Shown: positions 34,680 to 44,185 of the stretch, one piece after another | How positions within the stretch are numbered: the first letter of the stretch is position 1 | Layout: each line of letters starts with the position of its first letter | NCBI GenBank assembly: GCA_015494295.1 | Contig: WGBO01000043.1 | Coordinates: 1 to 64,000, forward strand | From: Gammaproteobacteria bacterium | GTDB taxonomy: Bacteria; Pseudomonadota; Gammaproteobacteria; DSM-19610 | DNA length: 64,000 nt | Direction of reading: 5' to 3' | The notes under the pieces: model-generated | What the model saw: the letters and a program-made list of their open reading frames with translations, nothing else | Told to the model about the DNA's origin: nothing | The model's database searches: none | Position numbers and translations under genes: made by a program

Positions 34680-35627
34680 CTATCCGCCGAACCAGAAGTC
34701 GGCATCCTTCTCCAGGAATTCGTAGTACGGCATATAATGGGAGCCGTCGCAGGAGAAGGTCAGGCTGACCAGCCCGTTGAAGATATTGATCGACGCCGAA
34801 CGCAGGTAGATGGTGTCGTCGGCAAACCTCAGGGCCTTCAGGCCACGCAGTATGGAACCGATGCAATCGGCCGGGATCTCGGCGTCCTCCGGATAGGGGC
34901 GGCGCGGGTAGGCCAGACAGATATCGGGGTCGGACAGGGCATCGCTCTGCAGCATGCGGTAGCGGTAGGGATCGTCCACCACCCACACCGTCACCCGGCT
35001 GCTGGAAAAGTGGATCACTCCCTGGAACATGCCCCGTTCCACGATCAATTCCTCGAGTATCGACATGGCCTGATCGATATGGGTATCGAAGGCGCTGTCC
35101 ACGCGCGTCTGCTGGAATACCGTGCCGCGGATCGCGGGGTCGCCCTTGATCTGCTGCCATTCGCCCCGCTCCACGTAGAGCGAACCTTCCGTGGGCAGGT
35201 CGCGCAGGTCGAAGTCCGCTCCCAGGTAGCCCACCGGCTCGCCGTCGCGGTACAGGGTTTGCAGGGCGGTGATCGAGGGGCGGTGCGCCGACAGCGAGAT
35301 ATAGGCTTCGGACAGCACGAAGTCACGATCCGGACGCGCCTCCTTCATGTAGGGCCGCGGCGAGCGATCGCGACCGAAATGTTCCGGCATGCGGCCGTTG
35401 CGCCCGACGTTGTCGGAAACCTGGATACCCTTGAGGTCGGTCACGTACAGGTAGGTGCAATACGGCACGCTGTCAAACTGCTCCAGCAGCACCTGTGTCA
35501 GGGCCTCGCGGTCCGGCCACGCTTTCTGGCACTTCACCGCCACCTTGCGCAGGGGGTTGAGCAGCAGTTCGAACAGGGAAGAGCGCTGCTTGCGAATGCT
35601 CTCTTTCCAGGACGAAACGTCGGTCAT
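34680..35627 (-). CDS. PDC/Cache sensor-domain protein
   Basis: 315 residues from the ATG at 35627 ([10 protein letters not shown]), which overlaps the moaB stop as TGATG. The region about 40-165 (CTYLYVTDLKGIQVSDNV, GRDRSPRPYMKEA, YISLSAHRPSITALQTLY, GYLGADFDLRDLP) is a PDC/dCache-like ligand-sensing fold. No transmembrane helix, signal peptide or output domain is evident, so it looks like a stand-alone cytosolic sensor. Ligand unknown. Confidence 0.82.
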   Translation of the reverse strand: MTDVSSWKESIRKQRSSLFELLLNPLRKVAVKCQKAWPDREALTQVLLEQFDSVPYCTYLYVTDLKGIQVSDNVGRNGRMPEHFGRDRSPRPYMKEARPDRDFVLSEAYISLSAHRPSITALQTLYRDGEPVGYLGADFDLRDLPTEGSLYVERGEWQQIKGDPAIRGTVFQQTRVDSAFDTHIDQAMSILEELIVERGMFQGVIHFSSSRVTVWVVDDPYRYRMLQSDALSDPDICLAYPRRPYPEDAEIPADCIGSILRGLKALRFADDTIYLRSASINIFNGLVSLTFSCDGSHYMPYYEFLEKDADFWFGG

Positions 35628-36148
35628 CAGGTTTCCAGCAGGCGCGGGATCAACTCGACGAAGTTGCACGGACGGGTGCGGTAATCGAGTTGCGGTTCGA
35701 GCAGCTTGTCCCAGGCGGTGCGGCAGGCGCCGCTGGAACCCGGCACGCAGAACACCAGGGTACCGTTGGCGACCCCGCCGAGCGCGCGCGACTGGATGGT
35801 GGAGGTGCCGATTTCCTCCCAGGACAGCATGCGGAAGATCTCGCCGAAGCCGTCCAGTGTCTTGTCGAGCAGGATGCCGATGGCCTCCGGTGTGCCGTCA
35901 CGGCCGGTGATGCCGGTGCCGCCGGTGGAGATCACCACGTCCACGCCGGGGTCGGCGATCCAGCCCGACACCACCGCGCGCAGCGCGTAGATGTCGTCTG
36001 ACACGATGCGCTTGTCGGCAAGCTGGTGGCCGGCGGCCGTCAGGCGATCCACCAGCGTCTTGCCCGAGGTATCGTTTTCCTCGCTGCGGGTGTCCGAAAC
36101 GGTGAGTATGGCAATGTTGAGTGGCTTGAAAACCCGGTCTTTCGACAT
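35627..36148 (-). CDS. moaB: Molybdenum cofactor biosynthesis protein B
   Basis: 173 residues of the MoaB/MogA fold involved in molybdopterin adenylylation or metal insertion. [17 protein letters not shown] (about 14-30) and [18 protein letters not shown] (about 77-94) are the two family signatures. GGGAGC precedes the ATG. The coupled PDC-sensor gene downstream is an unusual operon partner. Confidence 0.95.
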   Translation of the reverse strand: MSKDRVFKPLNIAILTVSDTRSEENDTSGKTLVDRLTAAGHQLADKRIVSDDIYALRAVVSGWIADPGVDVVISTGGTGITGRDGTPEAIGILLDKTLDGFGEIFRMLSWEEIGTSTIQSRALGGVANGTLVFCVPGSSGACRTAWDKLLEPQLDYRTRPCNFVELIPRLLET

Positions 36149-36279
36149 GGATGCTCCCGCTGGAGTTGGATGAAATTCTTCTAATATTCTAATGAATCCG
36201 CGCCGCGGATAAAATGACCTTTCCGTGAATACCGGGCGCCCGCCGGGTACGCCGGGGTACCGGTATGGTAACCGCTCTA

Positions 36280-36288
36280 TGCTAGAAT
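36280..36288 (+). promoter_or_regulatory. Extended -10 promoter candidate of the ABC exporter
   Basis: TGC-TAGAAT (36280-36288) is an extended -10 with a 5/6 hexamer and no convincing -35. The start would be near 36295, 30 bases before the ATG. Confidence 0.4.
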
Positions 36289-36324
36289 GTGCCGCTTAAA
36301 CTTTTTGATATTCAAATAAATTAC

Positions 36325-37248
36325 ATGGCTTACGCGCTAACGGTCGAAAACCTGAGAAAAGTCTACGCCAACGGCTTCGAGGCGCTGAAGGGCGTGAGCC
36401 TGTCGGTCGAGGAAGGCGATTTCTATGCCCTGCTCGGCTCCAACGGCGCCGGCAAATCCACGACCATCGGCATTATCAGCTCACTGGTGACCAAGACCGC
36501 CGGCAGCGTGAAGGTGTTCGGACACGATATCGACCAGGATTTCGCCGCCGCCAAGCGCCTGATCGGGCTGGTGCCGCAGGAATTCAATTTCAACGTGTTC
36601 GAACCGGTGGAGGAAATACTGGTCAACCAGGCCGGTTATTTCGGCATTCCGCGCCGCACCGGTTTTGAACGCGCCGAGCAGTACCTCAAGCAACTCGGCC
36701 TGTGGGACAAGCGGCGCTGCCAGGCGCGCGAACTGTCCGGCGGCATGAAACGCCGCCTGATGATCGCGCGCGCGCTGGTGCACCGCCCGCGCCTGCTGAT
36801 CCTGGACGAACCCACCGCCGGGGTGGATATCGAAATCCGGCGTTCGATGTGGACCTACCTGCACGAACTCAACGCCGCCGGCACCACCATCATTCTCACC
36901 ACGCACTACCTGGAAGAAGCCGAGAACCTGTGCCGCAATATCGCCATTATCGACAAGGGCTGCGTGGTGGAGCAGGCCAGCATGAAACACTTGCTGACCA
37001 AGCTTGATTGCGAGATTTTCGTCCTCGACCTCAGGGAGCCGCTGAAGAGCCTGCCCCCCACCCTGCCGGACTGTCTGCAGCAGATCGATGAAACCACCCT
37101 GGAAGCGGTGATCTCGCGCGACGACAGTATCAACTTCCTGTTCAAGGCGCTCAGCGAACACGGCATCGAGGTGCTGAGCATGCGCAACAAGACCAACCGC
37201 CTGGAACAGCTTTTCATCAACATGACGAGACGGAACGCCGCGGCATGA
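36325..37248 (+). CDS. ABC-2 type exporter ATP-binding protein (YadG-like)
   Basis: 307 residues from the ATG at 36325. It is a complete nucleotide-binding domain: Walker [10 protein letters not shown] near 38, signature LSGGMKRRL near 137, Walker [13 protein letters not shown] near 157-168, and switch His in [11 protein letters not shown]-terminal extension with no known motif follows. It pairs with the ATGA-overlapping permease downstream; the two resemble E. coli YadG/YadH. The exported substrate is unknown. Confidence 0.92.
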   Translation: MAYALTVENLRKVYANGFEALKGVSLSVEEGDFYALLGSNGAGKSTTIGIISSLVTKTAGSVKVFGHDIDQDFAAAKRLIGLVPQEFNFNVFEPVEEILVNQAGYFGIPRRTGFERAEQYLKQLGLWDKRRCQARELSGGMKRRLMIARALVHRPRLLILDEPTAGVDIEIRRSMWTYLHELNAAGTTIILTTHYLEEAENLCRNIAIIDKGCVVEQASMKHLLTKLDCEIFVLDLREPLKSLPPTLPDCLQQIDETTLEAVISRDDSINFLFKALSEHGIEVLSMRNKTNRLEQLFINMTRRNAAA

Positions 37249-38018
37249 CCCTGAAGGAACAGTACATCGCCTTCGAGACCATTCTGATCAAGGAGATCCT
37301 GCGCTTTGCGCGCATCTGGGTTCAGACCATCGTGCCGCCGGTGATCACCATGTCACTGTACTTCGTGATCTTCGGCAACCTGATCGGTTCGCAGATCGGC
37401 GACATGGACGGTTTTCGCTATATCGACTACATCGTGCCGGGCCTGATCATGATGGCGGTAATCAACAACTCCTACGCCAACGTGGTGTCGTCGTTCTATG
37501 GCTGCAAGTTCCACCACCATATCGAGGAGATGCTGGTATCACCGCTGCCGAACTACCTCATCATCCTGGGTTTCGTCACCGGCGGCATCGCGCGCGGCCT
37601 GTCCGTGGGACTGGCGGTGACGCTGGTATCCATGCTGTTCACGGATCTGCAGGTAACCAACCTGGCGGTAGTGATCACGATCGTGGTGCTTACCTCGGCG
37701 GTCTTCGCCCTGGCGGGCCTGATCAACGGTGTCTACGCGAAAAGTTTCGATGACATCTCGATCGTCCCGACTTTCGTGCTGACGCCTTTGACCTACCTGG
37801 GCGGCGTGTTCTACACCATCAGCATGCTGCCCGATTTCTGGCAGGGGGTATCCCGGCTCAACCCCATCCTGTACATGGTGAACGCCTTTCGCTATGGCTT
37901 CCTGGGGGTGTCGGACATCGGGCTGGGTCCGTCCTACGCCATCATCGGCATCTTCATCGTAGGCCTGTACGGCTACGCGATGTACCTGCTAAACACCGGG
38001 TACGGCATCCGCCGCTGA
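37245..38018 (+). CDS. ABC-2 type permease (YadH-like)
   Basis: 257 residues with about six transmembrane helices (IVPPVITMSLYFVIFGNLIG, IVPGLIMMAVI, LSVGLAVTLVSMLF, LAVVITIVVLTSAVFALAG and a C-terminal helix). The family motif region NPILYMVNAFRYGFLGVSD lies near 205-225. It forms the channel for the upstream ATPase and is co-translated with it. Confidence 0.92.
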   Translation: MTLKEQYIAFETILIKEILRFARIWVQTIVPPVITMSLYFVIFGNLIGSQIGDMDGFRYIDYIVPGLIMMAVINNSYANVVSSFYGCKFHHHIEEMLVSPLPNYLIILGFVTGGIARGLSVGLAVTLVSMLFTDLQVTNLAVVITIVVLTSAVFALAGLINGVYAKSFDDISIVPTFVLTPLTYLGGVFYTISMLPDFWQGVSRLNPILYMVNAFRYGFLGVSDIGLGPSYAIIGIFIVGLYGYAMYLLNTGYGIRR

Positions 38019-38021
38019 GAT

Positions 38022-38309
38022 TCAGGCGTCGTCGAGCCAGCCCTGCAGGGCCTCGATGATGGCGCGCGCCTGGTCCGGACTGGAGATGTTGAACTTGGAC
38101 TTCTGCTGGTACTGTCCGTTGCGCTTCTGGTAACGACGAATGGTGTACTTGTCCTTGCTGTATTCTTCCTTGCGCCGGTCCCAGTCCTGGTAACGGTAGA
38201 TGATCGTGGACCAGGCGCCCTTGGTCAGCACCTTCTTGTCCAGCTCCTTGACGGTTACCAGGCCGTCTTCCTCGTACTGGACTGTCAGTTCGTCGATTTC
38301 CGATGACAT
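38022..38309 (-). CDS. Small conserved protein, possibly PC4-like
   Basis: 95 residues with GAGGGG upstream of the ATG. The segment KGAWSTIIYRYQDW to YTIRRYQKRNGQYQQKSKFNISS is basic and beta-rich. Its KGxW/IRxY pattern recalls the PC4/YdbC single-strand-binding fold, an inference from pattern only. It follows rnd by 3 bases on the same strand, suggesting an RNA- or DNA-related role. Its stop is 3 bases from the convergent permease stop. Confidence 0.78.
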   Translation of the reverse strand: MSSEIDELTVQYEEDGLVTVKELDKKVLTKGAWSTIIYRYQDWDRRKEEYSKDKYTIRRYQKRNGQYQQKSKFNISSPDQARAIIEALQGWLDDA

Positions 38310-38312
38310 ATC

Positions 38313-39500
38313 TCACCCCTCTTGAAGAAAAAACGATGCGTCCCGGACCGGCGACACCCGCAGGCGTCCCTCGCGGACCGTGATCACGCGCTGCCCGTCA
38401 CGTAGCGCAAGCAATTCATTGCCGGCCATCTCGCGGCGCCAGCCTTTCAATATAGCGATGTTTTCCTCGCCCTGCACCAGCGCGACCAGGTCCTTGCGGC
38501 TGGCCAGCGATGCGGCGTTGATCCGGTACTCGCCGGCCAGCATGCGCAGGCGCGCCTGCAACAGATCGGCCAGTGCCTCCTCGGCGGCGGAGGGTTTGTC
38601 ACGGCGCTTCGAGGGCGGCAGCGGCTCCGGTTCGCGCTGCAGGCCTTCCCGGACCCGTTCCAGGATCTGCCGTCCGTAACGCTCGCGGGTCTTCACCGGC
38701 AGGCTGCGTATCTTCTCCAGGCGCGCCATGCTGTCCGGCGCCATGCGGGCGATATCCAGCAAGGCATCATCCTTGAGCACCCAGTTGCGTGGAAGGTTGC
38801 GCTCCTGCGCCAGTCGTTCGCGCCAGTTCGCCAGCAACTGGGCGATCGACAGCGCCTTCGGCCGCAAGCGATCGAGGCCCCGGATACGCCGCCATGCCTG
38901 ATCGGGCGCGTGGCGGTAGCGGTCCGGCTGTTCCAGCGCATCGAACTCGGCCTGCAGCCAGCCGAGCCGGCCCTGGCTGTCCAGCGTGTCGCGCATGTTC
39001 GGATAGATCTCGGCCAGGTAACGCACATCGTCGGCGGCATAGGCGAGCTGCGCCTGCTCCAGCGGCCGGTGCGACCAGTCGGTGCGGGTCTGGGTCTTGT
39101 CCAGGCTCACGCCCAGCATTTCCCGCACGAAGTTGCCGTAGCCCATCTGTTCGGGAAGGCCCAGCAGCGGCGCAGCCACCTGGGTATCGAACACCGGTCC
39201 GGGCACCGCGCCGGTCAGCTGGACGAAGATCTCCAGGTCCTGGGAGCAGGCGTGCAGCACCTTGGTCAGCGAGCGGTCTTCCAGCAAGGCGAACAGGGGC
39301 GAGAGTTCGTCGATGGCGAGCGGATCGATACAGGCGATATAACCCGGCACCGCCAGCTGGACCAGGCACAGTCTGGGATAGAAGGTTTTTTCGCGGATGA
39401 ACTCGGTATCGAGCGCAACCCAGTCGGCGCCCTTTATGCGTTCACAGCAGGCTTGCAGCGCCTCGGCGCTGTCGATGAAATCAAACGCGGTATCCGCCAA
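38313..39500 (-). CDS. rnd: Ribonuclease D
   Basis: A 3'-5' exoribonuclease for tRNA and small RNA maturation. The 395 residues show the DEDDy nuclease: ALDTEFIRE (about 29-37), HACSQDLEIF (84-93) and YAADDVRYL (about 153-161). Two HRDC-type domains follow (QAWRRIRGLDRLRP near 200, then a second near 300-370). Translation begins at TTG (39500), 9 bases after the upstream stop, with AGGCGG near; there is no ATG at the expected N-terminus. Confidence 0.95.
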   Translation of the reverse strand: MADTAFDFIDSAEALQACCERIKGADWVALDTEFIREKTFYPRLCLVQLAVPGYIACIDPLAIDELSPLFALLEDRSLTKVLHACSQDLEIFVQLTGAVPGPVFDTQVAAPLLGLPEQMGYGNFVREMLGVSLDKTQTRTDWSHRPLEQAQLAYAADDVRYLAEIYPNMRDTLDSQGRLGWLQAEFDALEQPDRYRHAPDQAWRRIRGLDRLRPKALSIAQLLANWRERLAQERNLPRNWVLKDDALLDIARMAPDSMARLEKIRSLPVKTRERYGRQILERVREGLQREPEPLPPSKRRDKPSAAEEALADLLQARLRMLAGEYRINAASLASRKDLVALVQGEENIAILKGWRREMAGNELLALRDGQRVITVREGRLRVSPVRDASFFLQEG

Positions 39501-39509
39501 GGGGGCCGC

Positions 39510-40214
39510 CTAGTTGACCGGAAGCTTCGCGCGCAGTTCGTCACGATCGAACCACCACTTGTCTTCCACCATCGCGTCGACGATCACCGCCAGGCGCTTG
39601 AGCAGTTCCGGGATGTCATTGAGTTGCAGCATCTCGATCCACATGTCCAGCATCTCCTGATCCTCGATACCGCGGTGGCGCTTGGCGACCCGGGCAATCA
39701 TCTGCGTGGTCAGAAAGGTCAGGCTCTCCTTTTCCTCGCCCTCGGTGCGCAATCCGGCGATGTAGTGCGCCACCATGGCCGCGACCGCGGCACCGTCCGA
39801 CTCGGGCGGTGTTTCGTCGATCACCGCGTTGAGCAGCGTGACCGTGCTCTGCGCCCGCACCGGGTAGGTAACCGCCAACCAGATACCCATGCCCAGCGCG
39901 GCAATGGAATCCGGGTGCCCGCACTGGTAGAGGATGTCCGCCGTTTCCACCGCTTCCTGCCATTTCTCGTAGTTCACGAACACCTGGAATGCCTCGCGCG
40001 CGTGCATCCAGGCATCGTCGCCCTGTCCCAGGCCAAGCAGCGGTTCCGCCACATCGAGCAGGGTGAGCGCGCACTCGACCGGGTCGGCATCCTCCGGCAT
40101 GGTTTTCAGGCGCTTGCGCGCTTTCGCCAGCACCTCGCGCAATTCACGGATGGATTCTTCCTGATCAATAGCCTTGATCGGCGAAACGACGTTGTCGGCT
40201 TGTGTATCTGTCAT
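39510..40214 (-). CDS. Conserved hypothetical helical (TPR-like) protein
   Basis: 234 residues from the ATG at 40214 (MTDTQADN), with GGAAG upstream. Predicted all-helical, with a repeat-like pattern (LTLLDVAEPLLGLGQGDDAW, EKWQEAVETADILYQCG) suggesting TPR-type scaffolding. No signal peptide or membrane segment. It sits upstream of rnd in the same operon. Function unknown. Confidence 0.8.
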   Translation of the reverse strand: MTDTQADNVVSPIKAIDQEESIRELREVLAKARKRLKTMPEDADPVECALTLLDVAEPLLGLGQGDDAWMHAREAFQVFVNYEKWQEAVETADILYQCGHPDSIAALGMGIWLAVTYPVRAQSTVTLLNAVIDETPPESDGAAVAAMVAHYIAGLRTEGEEKESLTFLTTQMIARVAKRHRGIEDQEMLDMWIEMLQLNDIPELLKRLAVIVDAMVEDKWWFDRDELRAKLPVN

Positions 40215-40296
40215 AAGGGCTTCCGGTTTAGATGTCCTGCGCACGTGCACGTGGGCGCATTATACGAACCCCGCGGGCCGGCAGGTAGTTCCCGCC

Positions 40297-41625
40297 CTAG
40301 CCTGGGGGTTTATCCGTCACCCCGGCGGTTTCGTCGAGATCGCGGCGGATAAGGCCGCTCTTGAGAGGGTTTTGCGCGTCCGGTGCGACGATCGCGCCCT
40401 CGCCCTGCGGTACAGGTGCCGGCGGATAAGTTTCTCCGGGCATGGACATGTCGCGCACCATGCGATCGCGTTGTGTGAGCGTCATGCCGGCAAGCGCCAG
40501 CAACAACAACAGCAGTACCAGCGCGCCGCCCACGTAATTGACCTTTCGACTTCCCCCCTCCGTGTTCCGTGCTTCATCCGGCACGCCATCCGGCGCCCCC
40601 GCGGTGACAGAGTCGTCATCCGGGCGCAATTGCGGTTCAGCCGCGTCCTCCTGCTCCCCGCCTCCCTCCGCAGGCGCCAGTGAAGCTTCGCTGCCGCCCT
40701 CGCCGTCCGCGTGACCGCCGTCCTCCGGCTCGGGTGCGACTTCCAGGAAACCATCCTGTTCCGCAAGCCCGGCGGGGCGCTTACCGGCCTCGACGTTGAA
40801 GATAAGCAGTTCCGTTTCCAGTTCGCGGATAACGGCCTCCATGTCCTCGCGCACCAGGTCGTGCCTGCCTTCCGTGAAACCGTGTAGCAACAGGCGCCCC
40901 ATGATCAGGTTGATCTTGCGCGGAATGCCGCCGCTGTAGTGGTGTACCAGCGCAAGCACGCTATTGGCAATCCGCGGATTGTTCTTCCACCCGGCCGCCA
41001 GCAGACGGTGCCGGACATAGGCCGTCACTTCCTCCGCCGACAGGGGGTCGAGATGGGAGGAAGCCACGATCCGCTGCCGGAGCTGGTCGAGTTGCGGCGA
41101 CCTGACCAGTTCACGCAACTCGTCCTGTCCGATGAGGAAGGTCTGCAACACCGGGCAGCCGTCGACCACGATGTTCGACAACTGGCGCAGCTCCTCGATC
41201 GCGTCCAGGGTCAGTCCCTGGGCCTCGTCGACCAGCAGGATGGCGCGACGCCCTTCATCGTGGTTGTCGCGGAGAAAACGTTCAATGCGCAGCAGCAGAC
41301 TCGACTTGCTGGCATCCCGGTATTCCAGCCCGAAGGCCGAAGCCACCATCTGCAACAGATCATGGGATTCGAGCTGCGTCGTCACCAGGGTTGCGGTGAC
41401 CACCTTGTCACGGTTGAGGCCCGAGAGTATCTCCGCAATCAGGGTGGTCTTGCCGGTCCCCGGCTTGCCGGTCACCATGACGAAACCTTCCTCGCGGTAA
41501 GCCGCGAACTTCAGGTAACTGAGCGCCTTGCGGTAACTCCCGTGCGGGTAGGCAAAAGTGTGATCGGCGCTGAGGCGAAACGGGTCACGTTCCAGTCCGT
41601 AGAAACTCTCGTAGAGGTCGACCAT
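40297..41625 (-). CDS. ExeA/exosortase-system AAA ATPase with C-terminal membrane anchor
   Basis: 442 residues from the ATG at 41625 (MVDLYESFYGLERDPF). An ExeA/GspA-type AAA domain has Walker A TGKPGTGKTTL near 52 and Walker B AILLVDEAQG near 130. An acidic, Pro/Glu-rich linker (about 290-355), one transmembrane helix (about 365-383) and a short periplasmic tail follow. Similar ATPases occur in exosortase-A/EPS loci (TIGR03015 type) and in MSHA/type II systems. It is last in the operon headed by the SPGYWK protein and adjoins exosortase-associated genes. Confidence 0.85.
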   Translation of the reverse strand: MVDLYESFYGLERDPFRLSADHTFAYPHGSYRKALSYLKFAAYREEGFVMVTGKPGTGKTTLIAEILSGLNRDKVVTATLVTTQLESHDLLQMVASAFGLEYRDASKSSLLLRIERFLRDNHDEGRRAILLVDEAQGLTLDAIEELRQLSNIVVDGCPVLQTFLIGQDELRELVRSPQLDQLRQRIVASSHLDPLSAEEVTAYVRHRLLAAGWKNNPRIANSVLALVHHYSGGIPRKINLIMGRLLLHGFTEGRHDLVREDMEAVIRELETELLIFNVEAGKRPAGLAEQDGFLEVAPEPEDGGHADGEGGSEASLAPAEGGGEQEDAAEPQLRPDDDSVTAGAPDGVPDEARNTEGGSRKVNYVGGALVLLLLLLALAGMTLTQRDRMVRDMSMPGETYPPAPVPQGEGAIVAPDAQNPLKSGLIRRDLDETAGVTDKPPG

Positions 41626-41633
41626 CTGAGGTC

Positions 41634-41846
41634 TCAGCCGCCCGTCCCGTCGATCCGGTGCAGCAGTTGCTGCAACTTGAAGAAGCAGGCAACCACCACC
41701 AGCGCCGTCCCCGCCACAAACAGCGACACGGACTGGAAACCGAACAGCGTATAGGCGCCGCCAAGACGGGCGATGGCGGCAAGCAGCGCGAGTATCATCC
41801 CCGCGAGCGCAAGCGCGTTGGCCACGGGGCCGTAGAATCTGTCCAT
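41634..41846 (-). CDS. Small two-helix membrane protein
   Basis: 70 residues, with a strong GGAGGT site before the ATG. Two transmembrane helices (about 7-27, ANALALAGMILALLAAIARL; and 38-57, QSVSLFVAGTALVVVACFF) make a hairpin. Family not recognised. It lies 8 bases upstream of the ATPase gene and may be its membrane partner. Confidence 0.75.
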   Translation of the reverse strand: MDRFYGPVANALALAGMILALLAAIARLGGAYTLFGFQSVSLFVAGTALVVVACFFKLQQLLHRIDGTGG

Positions 41847-41883
41847 CGATCACCTCCGTTCGGGTTCATGGCGTTCCGGGCCG

Positions 41884-42966
41884 TCAGGCTTCCCCGGAGG
41901 GTGCCCGCAGGGATTTCCTGAGCAGGTGCGGAACCAGAAGATACAGGGGCATGCGCAGGTAATGACCCCGTACGTATAACATCCACCTGGCAATTCCGGC
42001 CAGGTGGTCGGAACAACTGGGGTGGTGGGCGATAACGGCCCGGTCGAACAATGGCATCAGCCAGCGACGCGGCAAACCGCCCGCCGGCCGGCCATCGAGT
42101 CGCTCGACCAGCTGCCCGGGCACCGGTGTCCCGAGCAGCTTGCGCAGGTAATGAATCGTGTAATACAGCGGCCCGTCCAGCTCCAGTTCAATCGACCGTT
42201 CGAGCAGGACATCCCAGAATTCCTCCTGGCAGGCAAAATAACGCACGAGTTGGTCCATGTCTACAAGGTCGCGGAGCGCGTTGCTGTATTCCCCGTCGAG
42301 AAACAGGTGGGCCGCACTGTGCAAGACCATGTCCGCCGGCGACAACACGCGCAGGCGCTCGTCCTCGTCGACGGCTCGGGTGCTCGTCATCAGCTTGTCC
42401 GGGTCCGGGTGCAGGCGCATGGTGCGCGGCACGATAGCGTGGTGCACGTCGATGACCGTGCGCCGCTGGTTATGGCGTAGCGGCGGGATTTCATGCATCC
42501 ATTTGCGGTAGTACTTCTGGTCGTAGGCATCCTGCTTCTCGCTGAACCAGCCATGCAGGAACAGCGCCTGCTCGACTTCCGCCAGACGGGCTCGCGGCAC
42601 CAGAATATCGACATCTGAAAAACGCCTGCCATGTGCCGCGGGCAGAGCCGCGGCGACGTAGGCGGCGCCCTTGAGCAGGACGAGGGGCACGTCGATGGCA
42701 TCGAGCGCCTGGCGAATGCAGCCAATTTCCCATTCGACCACTCTTTTCTGCTGGTCCGCCAGCGCACACTCGGATTCGAGGTGAACGCGAACGCGGGCCG
42801 GCACGGACTGGAGACGACCCTGGTCTCGCAGCATCACGGCAAAGCGCGACAACAGGTTGGCGCGCCGTGCCTGACGGATGAACAGATCCCAGTCGGACAG
42901 GTCCATCGACAACAGCAGCCCCGGGTCGGCAAGCGCGCGCAGGATGGAATCGCAGCCCCCGTTCAC
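41884..42966 (-). CDS. Nucleotidyltransferase family protein (NTP_transf_5 type)
   Basis: 360 residues. VPLVLLKGAAYVAAALPAAHGRRFSDVDILVPR (about 95-127) contains the LKG and SDxDxLV signatures of the PF14907 nucleotidyltransferase fold, including the two metal-binding Asp residues. HxxD-type segments (VIDVHHAIVP) follow. Enzymes of this family accompany HPr-kinase-like and PqqD-like proteins in RiPP loci. The start is GTG, overlapping the kinase stop as GTGA. Confidence 0.88.
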   Translation of the reverse strand: MNGGCDSILRALADPGLLLSMDLSDWDLFIRQARRANLLSRFAVMLRDQGRLQSVPARVRVHLESECALADQQKRVVEWEIGCIRQALDAIDVPLVLLKGAAYVAAALPAAHGRRFSDVDILVPRARLAEVEQALFLHGWFSEKQDAYDQKYYRKWMHEIPPLRHNQRRTVIDVHHAIVPRTMRLHPDPDKLMTSTRAVDEDERLRVLSPADMVLHSAAHLFLDGEYSNALRDLVDMDQLVRYFACQEEFWDVLLERSIELELDGPLYYTIHYLRKLLGTPVPGQLVERLDGRPAGGLPRRWLMPLFDRAVIAHHPSCSDHLAGIARWMLYVRGHYLRMPLYLLVPHLLRKSLRAPSGEA

Positions 42967-43877
42967 GATGCCGACACCTCGAGCTTGTCGAGGCGCTCCA
43001 GCGCCTCGTCGAGACTGGAATACTCAAGCGAATAGCAGCCGGAATCGTCCACCAGGCGACTCAGGCATTCAAATGCGGGACGCCCCAGCACCGTGAAGTT
43101 GAATGCGTTCCCGACCAGCCGGGAAAGCGTGGCAGCGCGGCTGAACGGTTCGAGCGCCAGCGCGCTCCCTTCACGATAGCGGGGAAACAGGACCCAGCCG
43201 GGCATGGCCATCAACTGCTGGCTGGCGACACTGTCCCCGGGGGGCTTCATGTGCGCGACCGTTCCCTTGGCCGTGTCCAGTGCTTCCTGCCCGATGGCGA
43301 TGTCGGGATAGCGGGTGCGGATCACATCGATCGACGCGTTCTTCAGGCCAACCGGACGAGGCAGGGGCAACAACTGTCCGGAATCCGGGGAAATGATTGC
43401 CAGTTCATCGGACAACAGCCGCCAGCCGCTGGCCACCAGCGCGGCGCACAGCGTGCTCTTTCCCGCTCCCGGCGGGGCCGGCATGATCAACGCCCTGCCA
43501 CCCTTTTCGACTACCGCGGCGTGCAACACCAGGTACTTGTGCGCATGATTGACCACGCACCAGTTCATGCCCCATTCAAACATCGCAAATGCCTGTTCGA
43601 GCGGCAGGGGCTTGAAAGGCGTCCAGCCGTCGAACAGGAAATTGACCTGCGGCCTGAACCAGCGGCGCAGACCGGCCGGCCGTGTCAGCGCGACATGAAA
43701 ATCGGCGAAAGGCGCATTGTCGTGAACCGGGAAGCCGGCATACAGCAATGCAATACCGGCTTGCACCGATTCGATGGAAGTCTGTATACGGGAAATGAAA
43801 GGTCCGGTCTCGAGGAACAGGCAACCTTGCCGCAGGCGTCTCGCGAGGTCGGCATCGTCGAGATCGGAAACATTCAC
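42963..43877 (-). CDS. HPr-kinase-related protein (HprK-rel-A type)
   Basis: 304 residues. A P-loop PAPPGAGKSTL lies near 131-141, preceded by HAAVVEKGGRALI and followed by LLSDELAII, as in HPr kinase/phosphorylase C-terminal domains. No HPr-binding serine-kinase partner is encoded nearby, so the target is probably a protein or peptide of this operon. The start is GTG overlapping the PqqD-like stop. In lasso-peptide clusters such kinases phosphorylate precursor peptides; here this is only an analogy. Confidence 0.88.
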   Translation of the reverse strand: MNVSDLDDADLARRLRQGCLFLETGPFISRIQTSIESVQAGIALLYAGFPVHDNAPFADFHVALTRPAGLRRWFRPQVNFLFDGWTPFKPLPLEQAFAMFEWGMNWCVVNHAHKYLVLHAAVVEKGGRALIMPAPPGAGKSTLCAALVASGWRLLSDELAIISPDSGQLLPLPRPVGLKNASIDVIRTRYPDIAIGQEALDTAKGTVAHMKPPGDSVASQQLMAMPGWVLFPRYREGSALALEPFSRAATLSRLVGNAFNFTVLGRPAFECLSRLVDDSGCYSLEYSSLDEALERLDKLEVSAS

Positions 43878-44161
43878 GATGGCGCGACCCGGGCAATACC
43901 CAGCGTTTTGAGTCTGGTCAGCAATTGCTCGATACCGTCGCGGGCTTCATCGTCGACCGGCAGATCGAGTTTCGAGGCGGTGCGTTCGGTCAGTGTCTCG
44001 CTGTCCGCGGGCGCCTCGAGTAACTGGCGGATTGCGGTTGCGGCGAACAGGTTCAGGTGGTGGATATTGCCGGAGTTCTCGTGGAAAAGCACAACCTCGC
44101 CATCCCACTCTCTCCAGTGCAGACGAGCATCACTGGCAACACACCACACTGTTTTCCGCAT
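43874..44161 (-). CDS. PqqD-like peptide chaperone of an HPr-rel-A system
   Basis: 95 residues from the ATG at 44161 (MRKTVWCVAS); a TTG at 44170 is an alternative. HENSGNIHHLNLFAATAIRQLLEAP (about 27-51) and the helical C-terminal half are the PqqD/RRE fold that binds leader peptides in RiPP pathways. It lies 24 bases after the SPGYWK-protein gene and overlaps the kinase gene. Likely role: binding the substrate peptide or protein for the kinase or nucleotidyltransferase. Confidence 0.85.
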   Translation of the reverse strand: MRKTVWCVASDARLHWREWDGEVVLFHENSGNIHHLNLFAATAIRQLLEAPADSETLTERTASKLDLPVDDEARDGIEQLLTRLKTLGIARVAPS

Positions 44162-44185
44162 GCCGGACAAGAGTTGTCAGTGTGT

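Noticed and set aside
38910..40352. 480-codon frame spanning rnd and the TPR-like gene on the plus strand
   Set aside because: No domain is recognisable and it crosses two well-supported minus-strand genes.
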